Origin: Limnoglobus roseus
Lineage (GTDB): Bacteria; Planctomycetota; Planctomycetia; Gemmatales; Gemmataceae
Reading direction: 5' to 3'
Assembly: GCF_008254045.1 (NCBI RefSeq)
Contig: NZ_CP042425.1
Coordinates: forward strand, 7,454,163-7,518,162
DNA: 64,000 nt
This document shows, one piece after another, positions 25,421 through 34,578 of this stretch; position 1 is the first letter of the stretch, and the number at the start of each line of letters is the position of its first letter. Below the pieces are notes generated by a model that worked only from the letters and a program-made list of their open reading frames with translations, made no database searches and had not been told where the DNA came from. The translations under genes were made by a program, and so were the position numbers.

Positions 25421-26311
25421 ATGACGTTTCTGCTGGGCCGCCGGGACTTCCTCAACTACTCGACCTCCATCACGGCGGCCGTGCTCGCCTCCCACGCGGG
25501 GTGGGCCGCCGACGACACCACGGCGAAGAAGCCGAAGCTGAAGAAGGCCGTCAAGTTCGACATGATCAACATCAAGGGGAGCAACCAGGAGAAGCTGGAA
25601 CTCGTCAAGAAGCTCGGCTTCTTGGGTGTCGAGATCAACAGCCCGAGCAAGATCGACCTCGACGATCTCGTGAAAGCCCGCGACGCAACCGGTATCGCCA
25701 TCCACGGCGTCATTGATTCGGTCCACTGGAACGATACCCTCTCTAGCCCCGACGAGAAGGTTCGCGCGAAGGGACTGAAGGCGTTCGAGGGGGCGTTGAA
25801 CGACGCGCACAAAGTTGGGGCGGACACCGTCCTCCTCGTGCCCGGCGTGGTGAACAAGGACGTGACCTACGAGCAGTGCTACGAGCGGTCGCAGGCCGAA
25901 ATCCGGAAGGCGTTGCCGCTGGCCGAGAAGCTGAAGGTGAAAATCGCCATCGAAGTCGTGTGGAACAACTTCATCACGAAGCCGGAACAGCTCGTGCAGT
26001 ACGTGGACGACTTCAAGTCCGAGTGGGTCGGGGCGTACTTCGATTGCAGCAACATGGTCAAGTACGGCGTGCCCCCGGCCGACTGGATCCGCAAGCTCGG
26101 CAAGCGGATGCTGAAGTTCGACTTCAAGGGGTATAGCAACACGAAAAAGTGGGTCGCCATCGGCGAGGGGGACGAGAACTGGCCGGAGGTTCTGAAAGCC
26201 CTCGCGGAGGTCGGCTACGACGGCTGGGCGACCGCCGAAGTGAGCGGTGGCGGGGAAAAGGAACTGAAAGAGGTGGCCGAACGGATGAACAAAGTCTTAG
26301 GCTTAGGGTAA
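25421..26311 (+). CDS. Tat-exported sugar phosphate isomerase/epimerase-like TIM-barrel protein
   Basis: The product is 296 residues. A Tat-type signal (GRRDFLNYSTSITAAVLA) ends near GWAAD. The TIM-barrel AP-endonuclease-2/xylose-isomerase-like fold shows LGFLGVEINSP, GIAIHGVIDSVHW, ADTVLLVPGVV, VKIAIEVVWNNFI, VGAYFDCSNM and DGWATAEVSGGG, where the Glu, Asp and His residues form the expected metal site. GGAG lies upstream of ATG 25421. It follows a Gfo/Idh/MocA gene in the same direction, a common pairing in planctomycete sugar metabolism. Confidence 0.92.
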   Translation: MTFLLGRRDFLNYSTSITAAVLASHAGWAADDTTAKKPKLKKAVKFDMINIKGSNQEKLELVKKLGFLGVEINSPSKIDLDDLVKARDATGIAIHGVIDSVHWNDTLSSPDEKVRAKGLKAFEGALNDAHKVGADTVLLVPGVVNKDVTYEQCYERSQAEIRKALPLAEKLKVKIAIEVVWNNFITKPEQLVQYVDDFKSEWVGAYFDCSNMVKYGVPPADWIRKLGKRMLKFDFKGYSNTKKWVAIGEGDENWPEVLKALAEVGYDGWATAEVSGGGEKELKEVAERMNKVLGLG

Positions 26312-26338
26312 CTCGCCTTCCCCTACCCTGCGTAGCCG

Positions 26339-27553
26339 ATGCCGAAAAAACCGACCGCGCCCCCGCAACTCCCGGAACTGATCGTCTCGACCCCCGCGAC
26401 GTTGGAAGAGTGTTTGACCCACCTCGCGGGGTGTCCGCACATCGCGTTCGACACGGAGTTCGTCGGCGAAGACACATACCGTCCGGACTTGTGCCTCGTC
26501 CAGGTGGCAACGCCCGAACGCCTGTACCTCATCGACCCGCTCACGTGCGGCGACCTGAAGCCGTTCTGGGAACTGGTCGTCGATCCACAGCGGGTGGTGA
26601 TCGTCCACGCCGGCCGCGAAGAAATGCGGATGTGCCAGTTCGGCATCGGCCGCCCACCCGCCCACGTCTTCGACTTGCAAATCGCCGCCGGACTGGTCGG
26701 CTTCACCTACCCGATCGGGTACGCCAGCCTCGTACAAGAACTTCTCGGCCAGCGGTTGCACAAGGGCGAGACGCTCACCGATTGGCGGCGGCGGCCGCTG
26801 ACCTCGTCGCAGCAACAATACGCCTTCGACGACGTGCGGTTCCTCATCCCGATCTGGAAGAAACTCCACGAAAAGCTCCGCCGGCTCACCCGCGAAGACT
26901 GGGCGTCGGAAGAGTTTGCCGCGTTCGTGCGGCGGTCGGTGAGCGACGACCCCGCCGTCGAGAAGTGGCGGAAGTTGAAAGGCATCGGTGGCCTGGACTC
27001 CCGCAGCTTGGCAGTGGCCCGAGAACTGTACCATTGGCGGGACCAGCGGGCCGCGCAGGGGAATCGGCCGCCGCGGACGGTCGTCCGGGACGACCTGCTC
27101 AGCGACCTCGCCCGTCGGCCGCCGGGCAAACTCGAAGAGTTGCTGAGCTACCGCGGCATCACGAAGACGGACGCCCCGCACATTCTGGAAGCCATCCGCC
27201 GGGCGAAGGCGCTGCCGGTCGGCGAGTGCCCGGAGCCGGAGGGCCGCGAGAACGACCCGCCGCACGTCCTGTTGTTGTCGAGTTTGCTCGGCGTGATCCT
27301 GTCCGAGTGGTGCGCGCGGAACAAAATGGCATCGAACTTGGTGGCAACGACGACCGACCTGAAACGCCTCGTCCGGGCGCGCCAACCGGGCGGTACGCCG
27401 TTCGGGCACTCGGCCCTCAAGACGGGCTGGCGGCAGCGAGTCGTGCTGCCCGAACTGGAAGCGTTCCTCGACGGGAAGCGGTCGCTGATCGTCGAGAGCG
27501 CGAGTTCGCAGCACCCACTTCGCGTCGCCCCGGCCGAGACAAAGCCGGCCTGA
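26339..27553 (+). CDS. rnd: Ribonuclease D
   Basis: The product is 404 residues, a DEDD-type 3'-5' exoribonuclease that trims tRNA and other small RNAs. Exo I is FDTEFVGEDTYRPDL, Exo II lies in IVHAGREEMRMC with the conserved Asp in HVFDLQIAAGLVGF, and Exo III is YAFDDVRFL. An HRDC domain follows at about 205-290 (LYHWRDQRAAQGNRPPRTVV, then LSYRGITKTDAPHILEAIR). The length is close to that of E. coli RNase D. It starts 27 nt after the isomerase gene and converges on the HEAT-repeat gene with 4 nt between stops. Confidence 0.94.
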   Translation: MPKKPTAPPQLPELIVSTPATLEECLTHLAGCPHIAFDTEFVGEDTYRPDLCLVQVATPERLYLIDPLTCGDLKPFWELVVDPQRVVIVHAGREEMRMCQFGIGRPPAHVFDLQIAAGLVGFTYPIGYASLVQELLGQRLHKGETLTDWRRRPLTSSQQQYAFDDVRFLIPIWKKLHEKLRRLTREDWASEEFAAFVRRSVSDDPAVEKWRKLKGIGGLDSRSLAVARELYHWRDQRAAQGNRPPRTVVRDDLLSDLARRPPGKLEELLSYRGITKTDAPHILEAIRRAKALPVGECPEPEGRENDPPHVLLLSSLLGVILSEWCARNKMASNLVATTTDLKRLVRARQPGGTPFGHSALKTGWRQRVVLPELEAFLDGKRSLIVESASSQHPLRVAPAETKPA

Positions 27554-27557
27554 CCGG

Positions 27558-28778
27558 TTACGGTTTCGCCTTCTCGACCGGTTTCTCAATCGGCTTCTCG
27601 ATCTGCCGGATTGCGAACGCCGCCGCTTCACGAACCTTCAATTGCGAATCGCGGCGGGCTTCCCGGAGGGCGGGAATCGCGTCCTTGCCCGACGGCCCCA
27701 TGCCGCCGAGTTGTTGGGCAATCGCGACCCGCACTTCGTAGTCGTCGTCGGCCTTCAGGCGGGCGGCCAACGCGGGGATCAGTTCCTTCGCCTCGGCCCC
27801 GTATGACGAACAGAGCGAGTTCAGGGCGTAGGCGCGGACGAGTTTGTCGGCGTCTTGCTCGAAGGCCTTCCGTAGTTCCGCACTTGCCACGCGGCCGATG
27901 ATCCCGAACTTGCCGAGGGTCAGCGCGGCCAGTTGCCGCAACTCCGGGTCGGCGTCGGGCAGGAACTTCGCCACCGCCTTCACCACGTCCGGCGACTTCT
28001 CCCCGAGCAGGCCGAGCGAAACGATGGCGGCCGTGGCCATCTCCATGTCGCGAGCCGTCGCACCAGTGAAACCGCCGATACCGGCCCCGAGCGTTGCCGC
28101 CTTCGGCCCGCGAGTCATTTCCTTTTCGAGCACGGCGAGGATCGCGATCGACGCCGATTCCGAATCGTCCGGGTCGATCCGCCCGAGCGCGAAGACGGCC
28201 GCGTACTGCACGGCCCGGTCCGCGTCGGCCGCCAACGGCACCAGCGTCGGCGCGGCCCGCCGTGCGTCCTTGCCGATGCGCCCGAGCGCGTCGGCGGCCG
28301 CGGCCCGCGCGGGGGCAGCCGTGTCTTTGAGAACGTCGATCAACGGGAGGACGACCGAGGCCGACAACTTCCCGTAGTGGCCCACGGCCAGCGAGATTTC
28401 CTTCCGTACGTCCGCGTCCTTCTCATTGCGGAGGGCCTCGGCCATGTCCGGCAAGAACTGTGCGGCCACTTCCACCGGCTGTTGGCCGAGCAAGTTCGCG
28501 ACCTGGCCGCGGAGGGCGGCGTTGCTGTCATTCTTCAGTGCTCGTGCCAGGGCCGGGATCGCCTTCGTCTGAGCCTCGGCGTTGCCCGACATCATCTGGC
28601 CGAGCGAAACCACGGCCGCCCGGCGCTTCCGCACCAGGCTGTCGTCCTTCAGTACCGCCATCCACTCCGTTAGCGTCCGGCCGTTGAACGAGGGGTCGTC
28701 GGCCGCACGACTCATCGCGGGAGTCAGGAAGAGGATCGCCAACAACAGCCTGAAAAGTCGGTGGCTCATCGGTGTCAT
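27558..28778 (-). CDS. Secreted HEAT-repeat protein
   Basis: The product is about 406 residues with a signal peptide (LFRLLLAILFLTPAMSRAAD). At least eight HEAT-like helical repeats follow, each about 38 residues (RKRRAAVVSLGQMMSGNA, ALRGQVANLLGQ, VRKEISLAVGHYGKL, ARAAAADALGRIGKDA, VQYAAVFALGRID, LRQLAALTLGKFG, VREAAAFAIRQIE). The protein ends in a short Pro/Lys tail. It should act in the periplasm as a binding scaffold; the partner is unknown. Starts at 28778 and 28769 are both possible. Confidence 0.86.
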   Translation of the reverse strand: MTPMSHRLFRLLLAILFLTPAMSRAADDPSFNGRTLTEWMAVLKDDSLVRKRRAAVVSLGQMMSGNAEAQTKAIPALARALKNDSNAALRGQVANLLGQQPVEVAAQFLPDMAEALRNEKDADVRKEISLAVGHYGKLSASVVLPLIDVLKDTAAPARAAAADALGRIGKDARRAAPTLVPLAADADRAVQYAAVFALGRIDPDDSESASIAILAVLEKEMTRGPKAATLGAGIGGFTGATARDMEMATAAIVSLGLLGEKSPDVVKAVAKFLPDADPELRQLAALTLGKFGIIGRVASAELRKAFEQDADKLVRAYALNSLCSSYGAEAKELIPALAARLKADDDYEVRVAIAQQLGGMGPSGKDAIPALREARRDSQLKVREAAAFAIRQIEKPIEKPVEKAKP

Positions 28779-28896
28779 CCGGGTGGGTGGGCGGCGTCTC
28801 TCTCGGCGCATGATAAGACGCCCCAGTGGAGGCGGTCAAACAGTTTCCGGGCGGTCGGCGGCAGTTGCCACGTCGGAACGCGGTGCGACCCGACGT

Positions 28897-29805
28897 TCAA
28901 CGATACTGTGCGGTGCCGAGCGGCTTCTCGGCCGCGTCCAGAATCTGGAAGTGGTGGATGCCGCTCTTCCGGGCGTCGGTGTGGGTCCAAACGATCTTCT
29001 TGTCGCGAGTCACTTCCGTCAGTTTCGTCTGACCGCTGGTGGCGTGGTGGCTGGTGATGACCGTGTTGCCGTTCGGCAATCGCTGGATGCCGCAGGCGTC
29101 GTTGATGGGCTTGTTCGGCAGGTCGTCGTTCGTCACCCGCCAGACTTCGGTGCCCTTCGCATCGACTTCGATCACGAGGTTCCCGAGTGTGCAACCGATG
29201 AGAGTGTTGCCGTTGTCGAGGCGAATGGCCGTGAATGGCATGTGCGGGGTCTTGACCTCCCAGAGAACCTTCCCTTTCGCGTCGTACTCGCGCACCACGC
29301 GGTCGAGCAATTGCGGCACGAGATAGTTGCCGTTCGGCAGTTTGCGGGCCATCCGCGTTTGCAGGTGGTGGTCCTTCGTCTGGGCTTGCAACGGCACCTC
29401 GACGACAACCTTTCCGTCCGTTCCGACCTCCAGCAAACGCGGGTGGTTGCCGGCTTCGGTCAACAGAACGCGGCCCCCGTCGAGCGGCTGCACCGTGTTT
29501 ACCTCGGCCTGCGTTCCCTTGAATTCGAACAGCGTCTTGCCGGCCCGGTCCACCACGACCGCCGCTCCCCCGGGGTAGGCCTTGTTTTTCGAGAGCGCCA
29601 GAAGGATGTGGCCGTCCGCCAGCACCCAGCCGTCGCGACTGGAGGCGGGGTAAGTCCAGGTGGCCTTGCCGTTCTCGTCCGAGATGAACGTCTCGTTGCC
29701 CGTCGCCATGAAGGCGTGTTTGATCGGCTCAACGCCCCGACAAATCGGCGAGACGAGCAAGGAAAGGAACAAGCCGAGATACGTTGAGATGCTTCGGGTC
29801 ATCAT
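28897..29805 (-). CDS. Secreted beta-propeller (PQQ/NHL-like) protein
   Basis: The product is about 302 residues. MMTRSISTYLGLFLSLLVSP is a signal peptide, and GAGG sits just upstream of the start at 29805. Six or so repeated blades follow with the pattern [I/V]DxxGKxxWxx: DENGKATWTYP, DRAGKTLFEF, GTDGKVVVEVP, DAKGKVLWEVK, DAKGTEVWRV and DKKIVWTHTD, with RLPNGNTVITSHH between them. These look like PQQ-type or arylsulfotransferase-like propeller strands without visible catalytic residues. It is read leftward, like the HEAT-repeat gene, 118 bp away. Confidence 0.85.
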   Translation of the reverse strand: MMTRSISTYLGLFLSLLVSPICRGVEPIKHAFMATGNETFISDENGKATWTYPASSRDGWVLADGHILLALSKNKAYPGGAAVVVDRAGKTLFEFKGTQAEVNTVQPLDGGRVLLTEAGNHPRLLEVGTDGKVVVEVPLQAQTKDHHLQTRMARKLPNGNYLVPQLLDRVVREYDAKGKVLWEVKTPHMPFTAIRLDNGNTLIGCTLGNLVIEVDAKGTEVWRVTNDDLPNKPINDACGIQRLPNGNTVITSHHATSGQTKLTEVTRDKKIVWTHTDARKSGIHHFQILDAAEKPLGTAQYR

Positions 29806-29937
29806 TCGCCTCACCGGGGGAATCGCCATTGAACTTCGATGCTACCAGACGATGGCTTCTTTCGCCACGGGCCATTCTTGGCACGGTCGGGGTGAGACCT
29901 ATAATCCCTGGGTCCGAATCTCTCCGCCAGGATCACC

Positions 29938-30672
29938 ATGAGCGACGAAAGCCTGACTCCCATTTACCGGCGCGTGTTGCTCAAACTCAGCGGCGAGGCC
30001 TTCGGGCACGGCGGGAAAAGCACTGGAATCAGTCTCGACGAGACGCTCCAGATCGCCCAGCAATTGAAGCGGGTCGTCGAGCGCGGCGTCCAGCTGGCCG
30101 TCGTCGTCGGCGGCGGGAACCTGCTCCGCGGGGCACAGTTCTCCGCGGGTCTCGACACGATCAAGCAAGCGACGGCCGACTACATGGGCATGATCGCCAC
30201 CGTGATGAACGGCCTGGCCTTGCAAGACACGCTCGAAAGCATCGGCTGCCAGACCCGCCTGCTGTCGGCCGTGCCGATGGACATGGTGTGCGAGCCGTAC
30301 ATTCGCCGCCGGGCCGAACGCCACCTGGAAAATCACCGCATCGTGATCCTCGCGGGCGGCACCGGCAATCCGTTCGTGACGACCGACACCGCCGCCGCCC
30401 TACGCGGCCGCGAGATGGGGGCCGACATTCTGCTGAAGGCGACGAAGGTCGACGGCGTGTACTCGGCCGACCCCGAGCAAGACCCTTACGCGGTCCGGTA
30501 CGACAAGCTGAGTTACGCGAAGGTTCTTCAGGACCGACTGAAGGTCATGGACCTGGGGGCCTTCGAACACTGCCAGGAGGCAAAGCTGAAAATCCTGGTC
30601 TTCAACTACAAGCGAGAGATGGCCATCGAGAAGGCCATCGCCGGGAAGGCCCACGGCACTCTCGTGGAGTGA
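29938..30672 (+). CDS. pyrH: Uridylate kinase
   Basis: A 244-residue UMP kinase that makes UDP from UMP and ATP in the cytoplasm. Amino-acid-kinase-fold motifs are plain: RVLLKLSGEAFGHG, VVVGGGNLLRGAQ, DYMGMIATVMNGLALQD, ILAGGTGNPFVTTDTAAALR and KATKVDGVYSADP. Length and motifs are typical of bacterial PyrH. It is followed 40 nt downstream by frr, the conserved pyrH-frr order; tsf is not upstream here. Confidence 0.97.
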   Translation: MSDESLTPIYRRVLLKLSGEAFGHGGKSTGISLDETLQIAQQLKRVVERGVQLAVVVGGGNLLRGAQFSAGLDTIKQATADYMGMIATVMNGLALQDTLESIGCQTRLLSAVPMDMVCEPYIRRRAERHLENHRIVILAGGTGNPFVTTDTAAALRGREMGADILLKATKVDGVYSADPEQDPYAVRYDKLSYAKVLQDRLKVMDLGAFEHCQEAKLKILVFNYKREMAIEKAIAGKAHGTLVE

Positions 30673-30712
30673 GTTTTCCGACACCCTCTTCAACAAGCCG
30701 AGATTGACTGAC

Positions 30713-31273
30713 ATGAGCGCACCCCAATTCCTGAAAGACTGCGAAACGCGGATGGAGAAGGCGTTCGACGTGCTGCGGAACGACCTGAAGGGTCTCCGCA
30801 CCGGCCGGGCCACCCCCGCGATGCTCGACACGCTGCGGGTCGATTACTACGGCTCGCCGACGCCGGTGAAGGAAGTCGCGAACGTCTCGTGCCCCGACCC
30901 GACCAGCATCGTCATCAAGCCGTTCAGCGGCGACAGTCTCAAGGACATCGAGAAGGCGATCCGCGCCAGCAGCCTCGGCCTTGCCCCGAACAACGACGGC
31001 AAGGTCATCCGCCTGACGCTGCCGCCGATGAGCGGGGACCAGCGTAAGAAGTTGGTGGCCGAGATCAAGAAGAAGGCCGAGGACGCGAAGGTCGCCTGCC
31101 GGAACATCCGCCGCGACGGCAACAAGAACTTCGAAGACGCCGAGAAGGCGAAGACGATCACCGAAGACGACCGCGACAAGGGCAAGGCGAAGGTGCAAGA
31201 CCTGCTCAAGAGTTACGAGGCCAAGATCGACGACGCCGCGGACAAGAAGTCGAAAGAAGTGATGGAAGGCTAA
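30713..31273 (+). CDS. frr: Ribosome recycling factor
   Basis: The product is 186 residues, close to the 185 of E. coli RRF, and splits post-termination ribosomes together with EF-G. Recognisable parts are MEKAFDVLRNDLKGLRTGRA, DYYGSPTPVKEVANVS, VRP-equivalent LTLPPMSGDQRKKLV and the C-terminal KVQDLLKSYEAKIDD. The ATG at 30713 is preferred to the TTG at 30704 because it matches the family N-terminus. It is the last gene before a strong intrinsic terminator. Confidence 0.97.
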   Translation: MSAPQFLKDCETRMEKAFDVLRNDLKGLRTGRATPAMLDTLRVDYYGSPTPVKEVANVSCPDPTSIVIKPFSGDSLKDIEKAIRASSLGLAPNNDGKVIRLTLPPMSGDQRKKLVAEIKKKAEDAKVACRNIRRDGNKNFEDAEKAKTITEDDRDKGKAKVQDLLKSYEAKIDDAADKKSKEVMEG

Positions 31274-31298
31274 CCGCGACCGTATGATGGTCAACAGA

Positions 31299-31325
31299 AG
31301 CACCCGCGTTCGCGGGTGCTTTTTT
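31299..31325 (+). terminator. Rho-independent terminator of pyrH-frr
   Basis: A 10-bp perfect stem (AGCACCCGCG, TT, CGCGGGTGCT) followed directly by five T residues, 25 nt after the frr stop. It separates pyrH-frr from the P-type ATPase gene, whose ATG lies only 17 nt downstream. Confidence 0.93.
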
Positions 31326-31342
31326 CTTCCCCCGGGCCTTTC

Positions 31343-34198
31343 ATGCGAACGCTCCGCGCGGTCTTCGAGCTTTTCCCAAACAGCCGCGACGCGGGTCTGA
31401 CGAGCGGGCAGGTGGGCGAAAGCGGTCGGCGGTTCGGCCACAACCGACTGACGCCCCTGCCGCGCGACTCGGTCTGGATGAAACTGCTCGCGAAGTTCGA
31501 CGAGCCGATCATCCTCATCCTCCTCGCCGCCTGCTTGCTCAAACTGGTCATCGACCTGTTCGAAGCCGCGATTTGGGCAGGCGGGTTGGGTTTCCTCGCG
31601 ACGGCGCTCGTGTTCGCACTGCGGTTGGTCCCGCGACTGGCGGCGTGGGTTCCGGCCGGCTTGTTCACGCTGGCCGCCGGCCTCGTCGCCCTGAGTGTCG
31701 GCCTCGGCCATCCCTCCTACGAGGGCCTCGCGGTCATGGTGGCCGTGGCGTTGGCAACGGGCGTCGCGTTCCTGAGCGAGTACCGCAGCGACCGCGAATT
31801 CGAGGCACTGAACGCCCAGAAAGACGCTATTCGCGCGAAGGTGGTGCGGGACGGCGGCCTTCAACTCTTGCCGCTCGAAGAGTTAGTTGTCGGCGACTTG
31901 ATCGCGCTGGAGACGGGCGACGAAGTGCCGGCGGACGGTCGGCCGACGGTCGCGAACGAGTTGCTACTCGACCAGGCGTTGATGACGGGCGAATCCGAGC
32001 CGGTCGAAAAGTCGGCGTGTGCCGAGGCGGAAGAGTCCGACGCCCCCGGCAGCCCGGTCAGTCTGTACCGCGGTACGCAGGTCGTCGGCGGCGTCGGGCG
32101 GATGGTCGTCACCAACGTCGGCGACGACACCATGCTCGGCCAGATCGCCCGGCGGTTGAGCGGAGCCGACCCTGCCGTTTCGGGCGAGGCTGACCGCGTT
32201 CAGCGGAAGCTGACTCTGAGCAAAGAGTCCACGCCCCTTCAAGAGAAACTCACGGTCCTCGCGGGACTGATTAGTAAGATCGGCTACCTCGCAGCCGTGG
32301 CGATTTTCCTCGCCCTCTTCGTGCGCGGCCTGCTCGCCGGCGAACTCCGCTGGGCGTCGCCCGACGAGAACCTCGTCAAAGTTCTGCTCGCGGACCTCCG
32401 CGTCCTCATCGGCTACTTCGTCTACATGGTCATCGTCATCGTCGTGGCCGTGCCGGAAGGGCTGCCAATGAGCGTGACCGTGTCTCTCGCGCTTGCGATG
32501 CGGAAGATGACGCGGGCCAACTCGCTGGTGCGCCAGCTGGTGGCCTGCGAAACCATCGGCTCCGCCACCGTCATCTGCACCGACAAGACCGGCACGCTGA
32601 CCCGCAACCGCATGACGGTCGTCCAGGTCGAAGGCGATTCACCAGTTCTCCGCCGGAACGCCGCCGTGAACTCGACCGCCAACCTCGCCGAGAAGGACGG
32701 CAAGACCATCGTCATCGGCAACACGACGGAAGGGGCGTTACTCCACTGGCTCCGATCCCAGGGGGAAGTCGAGGTCGAAGTCCAACGGCATGGCGTGACG
32801 TACCTCACGCAGTCGCACTTCTCCTCGGAAAAGAAGCGGATGTCGTCGGTGGTCGAATCGGAAGGCCGAGTGATCCTGTTCGTGAAGGGCGCGCCGGAAC
32901 TGATCCTGGGCGAGTGCGACCTGACGCCGGACCAACGCGAGTCGATTCAACAGAGACTTCACAAGGCCGCGGCAGACGGGATGCGAACACTAGCGTTCGC
33001 CCACCGAGAGTTCCCCGCGGGAACCACGTTGGAGGGCATTGCCGGTGATTTCACCTTCGACGGCTTCGTCGGCATCCGCGACCCGTTGCGAGACGACGTT
33101 GCGGCGGCGATCGCGGAGTGCCGCAAGGCCGGCATCGACGTGAAGATGATTACCGGCGACAACGCGGAGACGGCCCGGGCCGTTGCCCAGGATGCCGGGT
33201 TGATCGGCCCCACGGGTGGGTTAGTTCTGACGAGTGACGACCTCGCCGCCCTCGACGACGACGCCTTGAAAGCCCGCCTGCCGGAACTCCGCGTGGTCGC
33301 CCGCGCCCAACCATTGGACAAATATCGGCTGGTGAAGTTGCTCCAGGAGCAAGACCACGTCGTGGCAATGACCGGGGACGGCACGAACGACGCCCCGTCG
33401 CTCCGCAAGGCGGACGTCGGCCTCGCGATGGGCATCACCGGCACCGAGGTCGCGAAGGAGGCGAGCAAGATCGTCCTCCTCGACGACAGCTTCAGCACGA
33501 TCGTCCACGCCGTTCACTGGGGCCGGGCACTCTACGAGAACATCCAGAAGTTCATTCAGTTCCAGCTCACGATCAACGTCTCGGCCCTCGTGATCGCGTT
33601 CCTCGGGCCGTTCCTCGGCATCAAGCCGCCGTTCACGGTGTTGCAACTGCTGTGGATCAACGTCATCATGGACACGTTCGCGGCCGTTGCACTCTGCTCG
33701 GAATTGCCGCGGCGGGGCCTGATGCGGATGCCGCCGAAGCGCCGCAACGAGAGCATCGTCACGCGGGACATGATGCGCACGATCGCCATCACCGCCGGCT
33801 TCTTCGTCGCGGTCATGGTCGCCCTCTTGCTAGGCATGCAGCGCGGCGGGTGGTTCGCGGGCGACGGCGAACGCTCGGCCGAGTACGCCGACTTCACGAC
33901 CCGGCAGGTCACGATCTTCTTCACGGTCTACGTGCTGTTCCAGGTCTGGAATCAGATCAACTGCCGGTCGCTCTCGCTCACCACGTCGGGGCTGTCGGGC
34001 TTGTTCCGTAACCCCGTTTTCCTGGCCATCATGCTGATTACGCTCGCAGTCCAGGTGGCCATCGTCACCTTTGGCGGCCGGGTCTTCCACGTCGAACCGC
34101 TCGCTGTACTCGACTGGTTGGCCATCCTCGCCGCCACGTCGTCGGTTCTGCTGTTCGCTGAAGTCATCCGCCGCGTTCGCGGCATCAGGAGGTCGTGA
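31343..34198 (+). CDS. Calcium-transporting P-type ATPase (P2-type)
   Basis: The product is 951 residues and pumps cations, probably Ca2+, across the inner membrane. The phosphorylated Asp is in CTDKTGTLTRNRM, the actuator motif is MTGESEPVEK, and the M4 ion-site motif is VVAVPEGLPMSV, which matches plasma-membrane-type Ca2+ pumps. MITGDNAETARAVAQ and GDGTNDAPSLRKADVGLAMG are the other P-domain motifs. About ten membrane segments are seen, including LILLAACLLKLVIDLF near the N-terminus and a C-terminal cation-ATPase block. ATG 31343 is chosen over a GTG at 31316 that lies inside the terminator hairpin. Its TGA overlaps the next ATG by one base (TGATG). Confidence 0.94.
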   Translation: MRTLRAVFELFPNSRDAGLTSGQVGESGRRFGHNRLTPLPRDSVWMKLLAKFDEPIILILLAACLLKLVIDLFEAAIWAGGLGFLATALVFALRLVPRLAAWVPAGLFTLAAGLVALSVGLGHPSYEGLAVMVAVALATGVAFLSEYRSDREFEALNAQKDAIRAKVVRDGGLQLLPLEELVVGDLIALETGDEVPADGRPTVANELLLDQALMTGESEPVEKSACAEAEESDAPGSPVSLYRGTQVVGGVGRMVVTNVGDDTMLGQIARRLSGADPAVSGEADRVQRKLTLSKESTPLQEKLTVLAGLISKIGYLAAVAIFLALFVRGLLAGELRWASPDENLVKVLLADLRVLIGYFVYMVIVIVVAVPEGLPMSVTVSLALAMRKMTRANSLVRQLVACETIGSATVICTDKTGTLTRNRMTVVQVEGDSPVLRRNAAVNSTANLAEKDGKTIVIGNTTEGALLHWLRSQGEVEVEVQRHGVTYLTQSHFSSEKKRMSSVVESEGRVILFVKGAPELILGECDLTPDQRESIQQRLHKAAADGMRTLAFAHREFPAGTTLEGIAGDFTFDGFVGIRDPLRDDVAAAIAECRKAGIDVKMITGDNAETARAVAQDAGLIGPTGGLVLTSDDLAALDDDALKARLPELRVVARAQPLDKYRLVKLLQEQDHVVAMTGDGTNDAPSLRKADVGLAMGITGTEVAKEASKIVLLDDSFSTIVHAVHWGRALYENIQKFIQFQLTINVSALVIAFLGPFLGIKPPFTVLQLLWINVIMDTFAAVALCSELPRRGLMRMPPKRRNESIVTRDMMRTIAITAGFFVAVMVALLLGMQRGGWFAGDGERSAEYADFTTRQVTIFFTVYVLFQVWNQINCRSLSLTTSGLSGLFRNPVFLAIMLITLAVQVAIVTFGGRVFHVEPLAVLDWLAILAATSSVLLFAEVIRRVRGIRRS

Positions 34199-34578
34199 TG
34201 GACGAAAAGGACAAGCTCGCCGAGATAGCCAAGAAGTTACTCATCGGCGAATATCACCGACACGTCTTCCTGTGCATCGGCGAAGCCTGTTGTTCGGCCG
34301 AGGCCGGGGCGAAGGCGTGGGACACGTTGAAAGACGAACTGAAGCGCCGGAGCCTGTCGCTGTCCACCGGCCCGGCCGCGTGCTACCGCACGAAGGTGCA
34401 ATGCCTACGGGTGTGTGCGGGCGGGCCGATCCTCGTCGTCTACCCCGAGGGCACGTACTACCACGGCATGACGGCCGAGCGCATCCCGGAGTTCGTCGAG
34501 CGCCACCTCGTGCAGGGCCAGCCGATCGAGGAATGGATCTTCGCCCGCAACCCGCTGTCGGCGACGGCTGAGAATTAG
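34198..34578 (+). CDS. Thioredoxin-like 2Fe-2S ferredoxin-domain protein
   Basis: The product is 126 residues. Cysteines sit as in the thioredoxin-like [2Fe-2S] ferredoxin family related to NuoE: HVFLCIGEACC near residue 25 and VQCLRVCAGGP near 70, the latter being the second ligand pair. A perfect AGGAGG lies at 34187-34192, inside the ATPase gene, and the ATG overlaps the ATPase TGA by one base, so the two are tightly coupled. Its own stop overlaps the stop of the convergent AlkB-like gene. A role in electron transfer is inferred from the family; why it is coupled to a cation pump is unknown. Confidence 0.9.
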   Translation: MDEKDKLAEIAKKLLIGEYHRHVFLCIGEACCSAEAGAKAWDTLKDELKRRSLSLSTGPAACYRTKVQCLRVCAGGPILVVYPEGTYYHGMTAERIPEFVERHLVQGQPIEEWIFARNPLSATAEN

